Shown here: piece after piece, positions 14,725 to 22,983 of the stretch | How positions within the stretch are numbered: the stretch's first letter is position 1 | Layout: every line of letters starts with the position of its first letter | NCBI GenBank assembly: GCA_900549405.1 | Contig: URNZ01000005.1 | Coordinates: 1-64,000 of the forward strand | Reading direction: 5' to 3' | Source: an uncultured Eubacteriales bacterium | GTDB taxonomy: Bacteria; Bacillota; Clostridia; Oscillospirales; Oscillospiraceae | Length of the DNA: 64,000 nt | Position numbers and translations under genes: made by a program | The notes under the pieces: generated by a model | Told to the model about the DNA's origin: nothing | What the model saw: only the letters and a program-made list of their open reading frames with translations | Database searches by the model: none

Positions 14725-15948
14725 TCAGGTGCGGTAGTCGCCGTTGATCTTCACGTAGTCATAGGTCAGGTCGCAGCCCCAGCACTCGGCGCTCTCGTCG
14801 CCCTCGTGCAGGTCCACGTCGATGATGACCTCTTTCTCGGTGAGGATGGTCTTGGCCTTGTCCTCGTCAAAGTCCACGCCGTCGCCCTGCTTGCACACCA
14901 GGATGGACCCGGCCTGAGAGCAGAAGGACACGTCCACATGCTCGGGACGGAAGGGGGCCTTGGAATAGCCCATGGCGCACAGCACACGGCCCCAGTTGGC
15001 GTCGGCGCCAAACATGGCGGCCTTCACCAGGGAGGAGCCCACCACGGCCTTGGCCAGGCGCTCGGCGCTCTCCTCACTGCGGGCCCCGTGCATCTTGCAG
15101 GTGACCAGCTTGCTGGCGCCCTCGCCGTCCCCGGCGATGGCCCGGGACAGATAACGGCAGACCTCCTCCAGGGCGGCCAGGAAGGTCTCATAGTCCTGGT
15201 CCTTCCATTCAATCAGGCTGTTGCCCGCCATGCCGTTGGCCAGCACCACGCACATGTCGTTGGTGGAGGTGTCCCCGTCCACGGTGACCCGGTTGAAGGT
15301 GCGGGCGACCACCTCGTGGAGGGCGTCGCTGAGCATCTCGTGGGTGATGGCGCAGTCGGTGGTGATGAAGGCCAGCATAGTGCCCATGTTGGGATGGATC
15401 ATGCCGGAACCCTTGGCGATGGCGCCCAGGCGGACCTCCTTGCCCCCGATGGTCAGGGAGACGGCGATCTCCTTCTTCACCGTGTCGGTGGTCATGATGG
15501 CGTGGGCGGCGGCGTCAGAGCCGTCGGCGGACAGGGCGGCGGCGGCCTGGGGCAGTCCGGCCTGGATGGCGGAGATGTTGATGGTCTGGCCGATGACGCC
15601 GGTGCTGGCCACCACAAAGTCGCCGGGCTCCCGGCCAGTGGCGGCGGCGGCGGAGACGCTCATGGCCTCGGCGTTCTCATGGCTCTGGGGGCAGCAGGCG
15701 TTGGCGTTGCCGCTGTTGGCCACCACGCCCCAGGCCACGCCGTTTTCCAGGTGGTCCATGGTCACATACAGGGGGGCGGCCTTCACCCGGTTCATGGTGT
15801 AGGTGGCGGCGGCGGCGCACTCCTTCTCCGACAGGATCAGGGCCAGGTCGTTCTTATCCGGGCTGCTGCCCGCCTTCACGCCGCAGTGGACGCCGGCGGC
15901 GGTAAATCCCTTGGCGGCACACACGCCGCCGGAAATCTGATTCAGCAT
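14725..15948 (-). CDS. argJ: bifunctional ornithine acetyltransferase / N-acetylglutamate synthase
   Basis: Transfers the acetyl group from N-acetylornithine to glutamate, so the pathway recycles acetate. The 407-residue precursor carries the self-cleavage site 'KGSGMIHPNMGT', with Thr190 as the new N-terminal nucleophile; alpha and beta chains would be about 189 and 218 residues. With argJ no argA or argE is needed. Whether it also uses acetyl-CoA cannot be told from sequence alone. Confidence 0.95.
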   Translation of the reverse strand: MLNQISGGVCAAKGFTAAGVHCGVKAGSSPDKNDLALILSEKECAAAATYTMNRVKAAPLYVTMDHLENGVAWGVVANSGNANACCPQSHENAEAMSVSAAAATGREPGDFVVASTGVIGQTINISAIQAGLPQAAAALSADGSDAAAHAIMTTDTVKKEIAVSLTIGGKEVRLGAIAKGSGMIHPNMGTMLAFITTDCAITHEMLSDALHEVVARTFNRVTVDGDTSTNDMCVVLANGMAGNSLIEWKDQDYETFLAALEEVCRYLSRAIAGDGEGASKLVTCKMHGARSEESAERLAKAVVGSSLVKAAMFGADANWGRVLCAMGYSKAPFRPEHVDVSFCSQAGSILVCKQGDGVDFDEDKAKTILTEKEVIIDVDLHEGDESAECWGCDLTYDYVKINGDYRT

Positions 15949-16023
15949 AGTGATCTTCCTCGCTTTCCTTAGATGACAGGGGCCGCGCCCCTGGAAGATG
16001 TTTTGACTGTTTGAACAGAACGG

Positions 16024-16968
16024 TCAGTCGATGTTCAGCCCGGTGCTCTCCGGGAAGCCCAGCATGATGTTCATGTTCTGCACCGCCGCGCCGGAGGCCC
16101 CCTTGCCCAGGTTGTCGAACTGGGCGGTGAGCAGGGTCTGGTCGGTGTGGCCGGACACGGTGATGGTCAGGTAATCCTTGCCCGCCAGGGCGCTGGTGGC
16201 CAGACGGGGGGTCTCGCCGCCGAAGGGCAGCACCCGCACCATCTCCTGCCCCTCGTAATAGGAGGAGAGCATCTCGCAGATGTCCTGGGCGGTGGGGGTG
16301 CCGCTGAGCAGCTTATTTTGCAGCATGACGGAGGTCATCATCCCCTGGCGGATGTCCCCCAGGATGGGGACGAACACGGGGGCGCTGTCCAGCCCGGCCA
16401 GCTTTTGCATCTCGGGCAGGTGCTTGTGGGCAAGACCGATGGAATAGAGGCTGGGGGCGTCCAGCAGAGGGCTGCGGTCAGGGGCCTCGTACTCGGCGAT
16501 CATCTTCTTGCCCCCGCCGGAGTAGCCGGTGAGAGAGAAGCAGGTGACGGGATAGTCCCGGGGCAGTACCCCCAGCTGGGCCAGGGGGGCGGCGGTGGAC
16601 AAAAAGCCGGTGGCGTGGCAGCCGGGGTTGGCCACCCGGCTGGCGAACTTGATGCGCTGGCGCTGGCCGGGCAGCAGTTCGGCAAAGCCGTACACCCAGC
16701 CCTCGGCGGTGCGGTGGGCGGTGGAGGCGTCGATGACCCGGGTCTTGGGGTTGTCGATCAGCGTGACCGCCTCTTTGGCGGCGGCGTCAGGCAGGCAGAG
16801 GAAGACCAGGTCGGCCTCGTTTAAAAACTTTCGGCGCTCCTCCGTGTCCTTGCGCTTGTCCTCGTCGATGAGCAGCAGTTCGATATCGTCCCGGCTGCCC
16901 AGGCGCTCATAGATCTGAAGGCCGGTGGTGCCCTCTTTCCCGTCAATGTATACCTTGGGTCGATTCAT
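16024..16968 (-). CDS. argC: N-acetyl-gamma-glutamyl-phosphate reductase
   Basis: The NADPH-dependent third step to acetylornithine. The catalytic cysteine is in 'NPGCHATG', and the N-terminal 'DGKEGTTGLQI' binds cofactor. With 314 residues and this N-terminus it is the short (type 2) reductase. The start is the ATG at 16968, seven bases after GGAGG; the open frame further upstream has no RBS and overlaps the lipoprotein gene. Confidence 0.94.
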   Translation of the reverse strand: MNRPKVYIDGKEGTTGLQIYERLGSRDDIELLLIDEDKRKDTEERRKFLNEADLVFLCLPDAAAKEAVTLIDNPKTRVIDASTAHRTAEGWVYGFAELLPGQRQRIKFASRVANPGCHATGFLSTAAPLAQLGVLPRDYPVTCFSLTGYSGGGKKMIAEYEAPDRSPLLDAPSLYSIGLAHKHLPEMQKLAGLDSAPVFVPILGDIRQGMMTSVMLQNKLLSGTPTAQDICEMLSSYYEGQEMVRVLPFGGETPRLATSALAGKDYLTITVSGHTDQTLLTAQFDNLGKGASGAAVQNMNIMLGFPESTGLNID

Positions 16969-17008
16969 GTTTTGATCCTCCCTTATGCGCTTTGCGCTGA
17001 AACGGGTC

Positions 17009-17806
17009 TCAGCCGTTGTGACCGGCAAAGCCCTCGCTTTCATTTACATTATAAAGTCCATAGAAGGACAGGGTGTCCTCCGGGCTCACTTCTTCCTTGG
17101 GGCCCTGATTGGTCCACAGGAGAAAATACTCCGGCAGGTCGGCTAATTTAGCCCCGGGGCAATAGAGCATGACCTCCTGGGCGTTGTCCAGGCCATAGGG
17201 GTCGGCGCTGACATAGCGCACCTGGTCCCGGATGACCTCGTTGCCCGGGGTGTCATACAGATGGATGAACTCCAGCTCCATGGAGTAGATGTGGGGCTTC
17301 TGCTCCACCGGCGGGGTGAAGCGGCCGCTGAAATCGCACTGATACACGGTGGAGTCATAGCCGTCCCCAGCGTCCCCGGCGTCGGCGTCCTCATAATGGC
17401 CGGTAAAGGTCCCGTCCGCCTTGATGGAGATTTGGGTGGACCAGGCCCCCGCGCCGCTGGAGAAGACAAAGGTCTGGGGCAGCTGGGCGAACAGGTCCTC
17501 CTGGGGCTGCTGTGCCTGGGGCTCCGGCTGGCCCGGGTCGGCCTGCTGAGACGGGTCTGGGTCCTGAGCCTGCTGGGGGTCGTCCTCCGGCGCTTGATCG
17601 CCGGAGCTGTCGCCGCTGCCGTCTGCCGGGGACTGGGTGCTCTTGTCAGTGCCTGCGGGGCGTTCCTCTCGGGCTGACGCCGAGGTGCTCACGGCGCTCT
17701 GGGGCGGCTGAGACTGGTCCAGCGGGCTCTCCCCCCGGCTGCCGCATCCGGCCAGCAGCAACACCGCCGCCGCCAGGGCCAGGGCCCGCTTTTTTATGTG
17801 ATACAT
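17009..17806 (-). CDS. putative lipoprotein of unknown function
   Basis: 265 residues with a clear lipobox (LLAGC, Cys21), then about 100 residues rich in Pro, Gln, Ser and Asp that look disordered. A C-terminal part (about 120-265) has predicted beta strands ('FVFSSGAGAWSTQI', 'FTGHYEDADAGD'). The membrane-anchored, extracytoplasmic location is inferred from the signal. It sits between argH and argC on the same strand, 40 bp before argC, so it splits the arginine cluster. I do not recognise the family; the C-terminal part could be a small ligand-binding or lipocalin-like fold, but that is a guess. Confidence 0.75.
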   Translation of the reverse strand: MYHIKKRALALAAAVLLLAGCGSRGESPLDQSQPPQSAVSTSASAREERPAGTDKSTQSPADGSGDSSGDQAPEDDPQQAQDPDPSQQADPGQPEPQAQQPQEDLFAQLPQTFVFSSGAGAWSTQISIKADGTFTGHYEDADAGDAGDGYDSTVYQCDFSGRFTPPVEQKPHIYSMELEFIHLYDTPGNEVIRDQVRYVSADPYGLDNAQEVMLYCPGAKLADLPEYFLLWTNQGPKEEVSPEDTLSFYGLYNVNESEGFAGHNG

Positions 17807-17837
17807 CGGTTCTCTTCCTTCCCGGATAAAATGCGCG

Positions 17838-17857
17838 GGCGGGGGCAAGCCCCCGCC
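17838..17857. other. GC-rich hairpin between argH and lipoprotein gene
   Basis: A 9-bp stem GGCGGGGGC-AA-GCCCCCGCC. On the minus strand it is followed by CGCGCATTTTATCC, a weak T run. It may reduce read-through from argH or protect an RNA end. Confidence 0.4.
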
Positions 17858-17974
17858 GCTAAAGGCTTTTCGCCACAATCATACCCGGTCTGTGGTCCTT
17901 TTGCAACTGTTTTCCACAATGTCCTGCATTTTTGTGGATTATTTTCGGGTTTGGTAAGTGTTTTTTAGGCCGCC

Positions 17975-19357
17975 TTACTTGGTGTGCTCGCCCACGAACT
18001 GCTCGATGAGTTCGATCTGCTTCTGGACGCTCTCCTTGGCGGGGCCGCCATAGACCTTGCGCTCGTTGACGCAGGTCTTCAGGGCCAGGGCGTCGTACAC
18101 GTCCTCGTCGAACAGGGAGGAGATGGCCCGGAAATCCTTCAGGGTCAGGGTGTCCAGGGTGTCGCCGGACTTGATGCACATGTTCACCAGGCGGCCCACG
18201 ATCATATAGGCCTCCCGGAAGGGCAGGCCCTTCTTGGTCAGATAGTCGGCGCAGTCGGTGGCGTTGATAAAGCCGCCTGCGGCAGCCTTGGCCATGTTCT
18301 TGGGCCGGACGGTGAGGGTGTCCACCATGGCGGCGAACACGGGCAGGCACAGCTCCACGGTGTCGATGGCGTCGAAGATGGCCTCCTTGTCCTCCTGCAT
18401 GTCCTTGTTATAGGCCAGGGGCAGGGACTTCATCACGGTGAGCAGGGTGACCAGTGCGCCGTAGACCCGGCCCGTCTTGCCCCGGACCAGCTCGGCCACG
18501 TCGGGGTTCTTCTTCTGGGGCATGATGGAGGAGCCGGTGGAATAGGCGTCGTCCAGGTCCACATACTTGAACTCCCAGGAGCACCACAGCACGATCTCCT
18601 CGGAGAAGCGGGACAGGTGCATCATCAGGATGGACAGGTCGGCCATCAGCTCGATGGCATAGTCACGGTCAGAGACCGAGTCCATGGAGTTGTCCGTGGG
18701 CTTGCTGAAGCCTAGGGCGTGGGCGGTCTGGAACCGGTCCACGGGATAGGTGGAGGTGGCCAGGGCGCCGGCGCCCAGGGGGCACTCGTCCAGCCGCTCC
18801 AGGCAGTCCTCCAGCCGGGTCACGTCCCGCTTGAACATGTTGGCATAGGCCATCATATAGTGGGCGAAGGTGGTGGGCTGGGCACGCTGAAGGTGGGTGT
18901 AGCCGGGCATCACCGTGTCCAGGTTGGCCTTGGCCTTTTTCACCAGCACCTGCTCCAGGTCCAGCACCTGCTTGATGATGGCGGGGATCTCTTCCTTCAC
19001 ATACAGGCGGGTGTCCACGGCCACCTGGTCGTTCCGGGAGCGGGCGGTGTGCAGCCGCTTGCCCGCGTCGCCGATGCGCTGGGTCAGCATGGCCTCGATG
19101 TTCATGTGGATGTCCTCGTTGTCCAGGGAGAACTCCACCTTGCCGTCATCGATGTCGGCCAGGATGGCCTTCAGGCCCTCGATGATCTTCTCGGCCTCGT
19201 GCTCCTCGATGATGCCCTGCTTGCCCAGCATGGCGGCGTGGGCGATGGAGCCCCGGATGTCCTGCTGATACAGCCGGGCGTCAAAGCCGATGGAGGAATT
19301 AAAGTCGTTTACCAGTGTGTCGGTCTCCTTCTGAAACCGTCCAGCCCAAAGCTTCAT
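17975..19357 (-). CDS. argH: argininosuccinate lyase
   Basis: Splits argininosuccinate to arginine and fumarate. At 460 residues it has the fumarase-family signature 'GSSIMPQKKNPD', 'TARSRNDQV' and 'GYTHLQRAQP'. It is 112 bp downstream of argG on the same strand. Confidence 0.96.
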   Translation of the reverse strand: MKLWAGRFQKETDTLVNDFNSSIGFDARLYQQDIRGSIAHAAMLGKQGIIEEHEAEKIIEGLKAILADIDDGKVEFSLDNEDIHMNIEAMLTQRIGDAGKRLHTARSRNDQVAVDTRLYVKEEIPAIIKQVLDLEQVLVKKAKANLDTVMPGYTHLQRAQPTTFAHYMMAYANMFKRDVTRLEDCLERLDECPLGAGALATSTYPVDRFQTAHALGFSKPTDNSMDSVSDRDYAIELMADLSILMMHLSRFSEEIVLWCSWEFKYVDLDDAYSTGSSIMPQKKNPDVAELVRGKTGRVYGALVTLLTVMKSLPLAYNKDMQEDKEAIFDAIDTVELCLPVFAAMVDTLTVRPKNMAKAAAGGFINATDCADYLTKKGLPFREAYMIVGRLVNMCIKSGDTLDTLTLKDFRAISSLFDEDVYDALALKTCVNERKVYGGPAKESVQKQIELIEQFVGEHTK

Positions 19358-19418
19358 AGTATTTTCTACCTTTCCGGCGTCCCCACAAACATCTGGTATG
19401 TGGGACGCAATATTAAAT

Positions 19419-19450
19419 TGAGAGTGGAGACGCGCGGGTCTCCACTCTCA
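19419..19450. other. hairpin between argG and argH
   Basis: A perfect 13-bp inverted repeat (19419-19431 / 19438-19450) with a six-base loop. On the minus strand AATTTAATATT follows, so partial termination is possible, but no clean T tract is seen. It may set argG to argH expression ratio. Confidence 0.5.
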
Positions 19451-19469
19451 AAAAGCGTCTATTCGCGTC

Positions 19470-20687
19470 TTACTTCAGCTTACCCTGGTCCCGCAGCGCC
19501 TGAACGGTGTCGGGCAGGCCCCACAGGTTGATAAAGCCGGTGGCGTCATCCTGGTTATAGTCGCTCTCCTCAAAGGTGACCAGATCCTCGGAGTACAGGG
19601 TCTCGGGGGAGGTGACGGAGGCGGTGATGATGTTGCCCTTATAGAGCTTGAGCTTCACAGTGCCGGTGACGTGCTTCTGGGTGTCCACGGCGAAGGCCTG
19701 CAGGGCCTCCCGCAGGGGGGTGAACCACTTGCCGTTGTACACCAGGTCGGCAAAGTCCACGGCCAGCTTCTGCTTCATGTGCTTGGTGTCCTTGTCGATG
19801 GTGATCATCTCCAGCACCTCGTGGGCGCGGTAGAGGATGGTGCCGCCGGGAGTCTCGTACACGCCCCGGTCCTTCATGCCCACCAGACGGTTCTCCACGA
19901 TGTCCAGCAGACCGATGCCGTTGTCGCCGCCCAGCTTGTTCAGCTTGCGGATGATGTCGCTGGCCTTCATCTTCTCGCCGTCGATGGCCACGGGCCAGCC
20001 CTTCTCAAAGTCCAGGGTGACATAGGTGGCCTTGTCGGGGGCCACGGCGGGGGACACGCCCATCTCCAGGAAGCCGGGCTCGTCATACTTAGGCTCGTTG
20101 GCGGGGTCCTCCAGGTCCAGACCCTCGTGGCTCAGGTGCCACAGGTTCTTGTCCTTGGAATAGTTGGTCTCCCGGGAGATCTTCAGGGGCACGTTGTGGG
20201 CCTCGGCATAGTCGATCTCCTCGTCACGGCCCTTGATGGACCACTCACGCCAGGGGGCGATGATCTTCATCTCGGGGGCGAAGCGCTTGATGGCCAGCTC
20301 GAACCGGACCTGGTCGTTGCCCTTGCCGGTGCAGCCGTGGCAGATGGCGTCGGCGCCCTCCTTCTTGGCGATCTCCACCAGGCGCTTGGCGATGACGGGA
20401 CGGGCAAAGGCGGTGCCCAGCAGATAGTCCTCGTACTTGGCGCCCATCATCATAGAGGGGATGATGACGTCGTCCACCATCTCGTCGGTCAGGTCCTCGA
20501 TGTACAGCTTGGAGGCACCGGTCTTGATGGCCTTCTCCTCCAGGCCGTCCAGCTCGCTGCCCTGGCCCACGTCGGCGGAGACGGCGATGATCTCGGGGTT
20601 ATTATAGTTCTCCTTCAGCCAGGGGATGATGATGGAAGTATCCAGACCGCCGGAATAGGCGAGCACCACTTTTTTCACTTCAGCCAT
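19470..20687 (-). CDS. argG: argininosuccinate synthase
   Basis: ATP-dependent condensation of citrulline and aspartate. At 405 residues the N-terminal PP-loop is AYSGGLDTS (9-17), and '[13 protein letters not shown]' is also present. It is the first gene of the minus-strand arg cluster; the RBS GGAGG lies close before the ATG at 20687. No carA/carB genes for carbamoyl phosphate are in the window. Confidence 0.96.
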   Translation of the reverse strand: MAEVKKVVLAYSGGLDTSIIIPWLKENYNNPEIIAVSADVGQGSELDGLEEKAIKTGASKLYIEDLTDEMVDDVIIPSMMMGAKYEDYLLGTAFARPVIAKRLVEIAKKEGADAICHGCTGKGNDQVRFELAIKRFAPEMKIIAPWREWSIKGRDEEIDYAEAHNVPLKISRETNYSKDKNLWHLSHEGLDLEDPANEPKYDEPGFLEMGVSPAVAPDKATYVTLDFEKGWPVAIDGEKMKASDIIRKLNKLGGDNGIGLLDIVENRLVGMKDRGVYETPGGTILYRAHEVLEMITIDKDTKHMKQKLAVDFADLVYNGKWFTPLREALQAFAVDTQKHVTGTVKLKLYKGNIITASVTSPETLYSEDLVTFEESDYNQDDATGFINLWGLPDTVQALRDQGKLK

Positions 20688-20774
20688 GATGTATTTCCTC
20701 CATAAAGACAGTTTGAAAGGGATTTTCCGCGCTTTTTGCGGAAAGAAAAGCCTTTCGGTTGTTTCAGTGCTGTC

Positions 20775-20803
20775 AGTCTATCACTCTTAGGGCGGAATTG
20801 CAA
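20775..20803 (-). promoter_or_regulatory. possible promoter of argG
   Basis: On the minus strand TTGCAA (20803-20798), 17 bp and TAGACT. The -10 is imperfect. The 328-bp gap 20688-21015 holds this, an AT-rich stretch (20810-20920) with weak ARG-box-like halves, and the promoter of the next plus-strand gene. Confidence 0.4.
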
Positions 20804-20928
20804 CCCCCTATTCGCATAGTTATCCATATTTTTTCCCGACCTATCCGTATATTTTCACCAAAAATGAATATTATGCAAAAAATCACTGGATTTTATACAT
20901 TACTATGCATACGAAAACAGTCCGGGAC

Positions 20929-20957
20929 TTGCCTTTTTCGCCGGGATGGGGTACACT
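20929..20957 (+). promoter_or_regulatory. promoter of DUF1294 gene
   Basis: TTGCCT, a 17-bp spacer and TACACT, about 60 bp upstream of the ATG at 21016. Confidence 0.6.
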
Positions 20958-21015
20958 GAGAAAAATTTGAACGAATAAAAAAGAGTGAATATCAAATCAA
21001 ACGAGGTGTATCTTT

Positions 21016-21303
21016 ATGCCAAAGCTCTTCTGGCAGGTTTTATATTATTATCTCATCGCGGTGAACGTCCTGGCCTTTGTCCTGATGGGCATCGACAAGC
21101 GCCGGGCCAAGAAAAACGCCTGGCGCATCCCGGAGAAGACATTGTTCCTCCCGGCGATTTTCGGCGGGGCGCTGGGGGGCGTGGCGGGGATGCGCCTGTT
21201 CCGCCACAAGACCCGCCACTGGTACTTCAAATATGGCTTCCCCCTGCTGCTGCTCCTCCAGCTGGCCGGGGCGGGCTGGTGTCTCTGGCGGTTCCGAGGA
21301 TAA
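21016..21303 (+). CDS. DUF1294 family small membrane protein
   Basis: 95 residues with two hydrophobic helices (about 5-26 and 74-90). Between them are the family's conserved 'MGIDKRRA' and 'GGALGGVAGM...RHKT' segments. DUF1294 proteins are found alone or fused to cold-shock domains; function unknown. RBS GAGGTG precedes the ATG by about seven bases. Confidence 0.85.
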   Translation: MPKLFWQVLYYYLIAVNVLAFVLMGIDKRRAKKNAWRIPEKTLFLPAIFGGALGGVAGMRLFRHKTRHWYFKYGFPLLLLLQLAGAGWCLWRFRG

Positions 21304-21381
21304 AAATTTTCTTCTTTCGGTATAGTTCTCCAGTGATCGGTCCAGACTATCCCCAGACCCAATGCAAAGGAGGCTTGGACC

Positions 21382-21501
21382 ATGCAGGCAAAGCACAAGG
21401 ACCGCACCCAGCGCACTCAGACCCAGGATGCCCGGCAGCCCCAGGAGCCGCAGAAGCAGCCCCAGACCCAGAACAGCCGGCAGACCCCCAGCAGCCGCTG
21501 A
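21382..21501 (+). CDS. 39-residue Gln-rich small protein
   Basis: ATG at 21382 lies eight bases after AAAGGAGG, which is one of the best RBSs in this region. The product begins MQAKHKDRTQRTQ. Nearly a third of its residues are Gln, with Pro, Arg, Thr and Ser making up much of the rest; it has no hydrophobic segment. A strong terminator begins 28 bp after the stop. I do not recognise it; it could be a small basic disordered protein. The RBS and terminator argue that it is real. Confidence 0.55.
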   Translation: MQAKHKDRTQRTQTQDARQPQEPQKQPQTQNSRQTPSSR

Positions 21502-21528
21502 GACGCCCGACTCATGTGCATCCTCCCG

Positions 21529-21563
21529 CCGCCGGACCGCAGCCACGGTCCGGCGGAATTTTT
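21529..21563 (+). terminator. terminator after the 39-residue ORF
   Basis: An 11-bp perfect stem (21529-21539 / 21546-21556), a six-base loop, then AATTTTTG. Confidence 0.9.
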
Positions 21564-21594
21564 GCGTTTCACACAAAAGTTCACAAATAAAATC

Positions 21595-21622
21595 TTGACT
21601 GCTGGGACAAATATTATATAAT
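21595..21622 (+). promoter_or_regulatory. promoter of membrane-anchored hypothetical gene
   Basis: TTGACT, 16 bp and TATAAT, 35 bp upstream of the next start codon. Confidence 0.75.
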
Positions 21623-21656
21623 TTGCTTAGAAAGCCGGAGAAAGGGGGCCTGATCC

Positions 21657-22133
21657 ATGAAACGAAACATCGTGATCCCGGTGGCGGCAGTGACAGCCGT
21701 CCTGCTGCTGGTCATCAGCGGCGTGCGGGAGAGCCGCTACACCTATGAGACCCAGCCCGGCGGCTCTGTACAGGTCCAGGGCGGCGGCTTTGCCGGGCGG
21801 CAGTATCCCGGCGGCGTGGCCATGGGGGCCGGGGGCGGCCTGCTGTTCTGGCTGGACCAGGGCGGCCCCGAGCTGGAGCTGACGGCGGAGTTCCCCGACA
21901 AGGCCGTCCCGGTGTCGATCTCCCTGGGGGAGCTGGGCGGCATGAACGGAACGCCGGTGTTCGTCCCGGCTGACGAGAACTATTATAAGGTGTGGGTGGA
22001 TGTGTCCGCCCAGGTGACCCGGACGGATGTCTATCGGGTGGACCGGCGCACCGGCGCGCGGGAGCTGTGGAACAGCACCTATGCCACGGAGGAGGTCCAG
22101 GCCGTGCCGGAGGCCGTCCCGGTGGAGACATAA
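21657..22133 (+). CDS. membrane-anchored protein of unknown function
   Basis: 158 residues. An N-terminal hydrophobic segment (about 5-21) without a lipobox suggests a signal anchor. The rest is probably extracytoplasmic and beta-rich ('GGGLLFWLDQGG', 'DVYRVDRRTGARELW'). Spaced after a good RBS (AAAGGGGG). It has its own promoter (21595-21622) and terminator (22148-22190), so it is a single-gene unit. No family recognised. Confidence 0.75.
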   Translation: MKRNIVIPVAAVTAVLLLVISGVRESRYTYETQPGGSVQVQGGGFAGRQYPGGVAMGAGGGLLFWLDQGGPELELTAEFPDKAVPVSISLGELGGMNGTPVFVPADENYYKVWVDVSAQVTRTDVYRVDRRTGARELWNSTYATEEVQAVPEAVPVET

Positions 22134-22147
22134 GAGATCAGAATTGG

Positions 22148-22190
22148 CCGCCGCCGAAGTCCTGAAATGGGGCTTTGGCGGCGGTCTTTA
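22148..22190 (+). terminator. terminator after hypothetical gene
   Basis: A 12-bp stem with one mismatch (22148-22159 / 22173-22184) is followed by TCTTTA. Confidence 0.65.
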
Positions 22191-22213
22191 ATATTTCTTA
22201 AGAAAATTCGCCC

Positions 22214-22241
22214 TTGCAACTTAATGGCGGTGTGTTATGCT
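22214..22241 (+). promoter_or_regulatory. promoter of two-component operon
   Basis: TTGCAA, 16 bp and TATGCT, about 44 bp before the response regulator start. Confidence 0.5.
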
Positions 22242-22284
22242 AGACACAAGACAAGAAATCTGATGACGCAAGGGAGAGCGGCGT

Positions 22285-22983
22285 ATGTATACCATTTTGA
22301 TCTGTGACGACGACAAGGACATCGTCTCCGCCCTGGATATCTATCTCACCAGCGAGGGCTATCGCACCCTGAAGGCCTATAACGGGCGGGAGGCCATCCA
22401 GGCCGTGGAGCAGAACGAGGTCCATCTGATCCTGATGGACGTGATGATGCCCGAGCTGGACGGCATCCGGGCCACCGCCAAGCTGCGGGAGGGGAGCAAC
22501 GTGCCCATTATCCTCCTCACCGCCAAGAGCGAGGACGCGGACAAGATCCTGGGCCTGAACATCGGGGCGGACGACTATATCACCAAGCCCTTCAACCCCC
22601 TGGAGGTGATGGCCCGGGTGAAGTCCCAGCTGCGGCGGTATACCAGCCTGGGGGGTGCGGACAAGGGCCCCGGCCTGCTCACCGTGGGACCCATCACCAT
22701 GGACGACGGGGCCAAGCGGGTGACGGTGGACGGGGAGCCGGTGGCTCTCACCCCCATCGAGTATAACGTGCTCAAGCTGCTGCTGTCCCACCCGGGACAG
22801 GTGTTCTCCTCCGCCCAGATCTATGAGCAGGTGTGGAACGACCCGGCCTATGGCTCGGAGAATACGGTGGCCGTCCACATCCGCCACCTGCGGGAGAAGA
22901 TCGAGATCGATCCCGCCGACCCCCGCTATTTAAAAGTGGTGTGGGGCCTGGGCTATAAGCTGGAGAAGGGGGCCGCGGGATGA
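22285..22983 (+). CDS. OmpR/PhoB-family response regulator
   Basis: 232 residues. The receiver domain (1-120) has acidic residues DDD at 8-10, phospho-acceptor Asp52 in 'LILMDVMMPELDG', Thr in 'LLTAKS' and Lys in 'ITKPF'. A winged-helix DNA-binding domain (about 130-228) has the usual 'VWNDPAYGSENTVAVHIRHLREKI'-type recognition region. It overlaps the kinase gene by four bases (ATGA), so they form one operon. The target genes are unknown. Confidence 0.93.
   Translation: MYTILICDDDKDIVSALDIYLTSEGYRTLKAYNGREAIQAVEQNEVHLILMDVMMPELDGIRATAKLREGSNVPIILLTAKSEDADKILGLNIGADDYITKPFNPLEVMARVKSQLRRYTSLGGADKGPGLLTVGPITMDDGAKRVTVDGEPVALTPIEYNVLKLLLSHPGQVFSSAQIYEQVWNDPAYGSENTVAVHIRHLREKIEIDPADPRYLKVVWGLGYKLEKGAAG

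Noticed and set aside
21048..21576. Minus-strand frames opposite the DUF1294 gene and the 39-residue ORF
   Set aside because: They cross a perfect plus-strand terminator and lack RBSs; the plus-strand frames have good RBSs.
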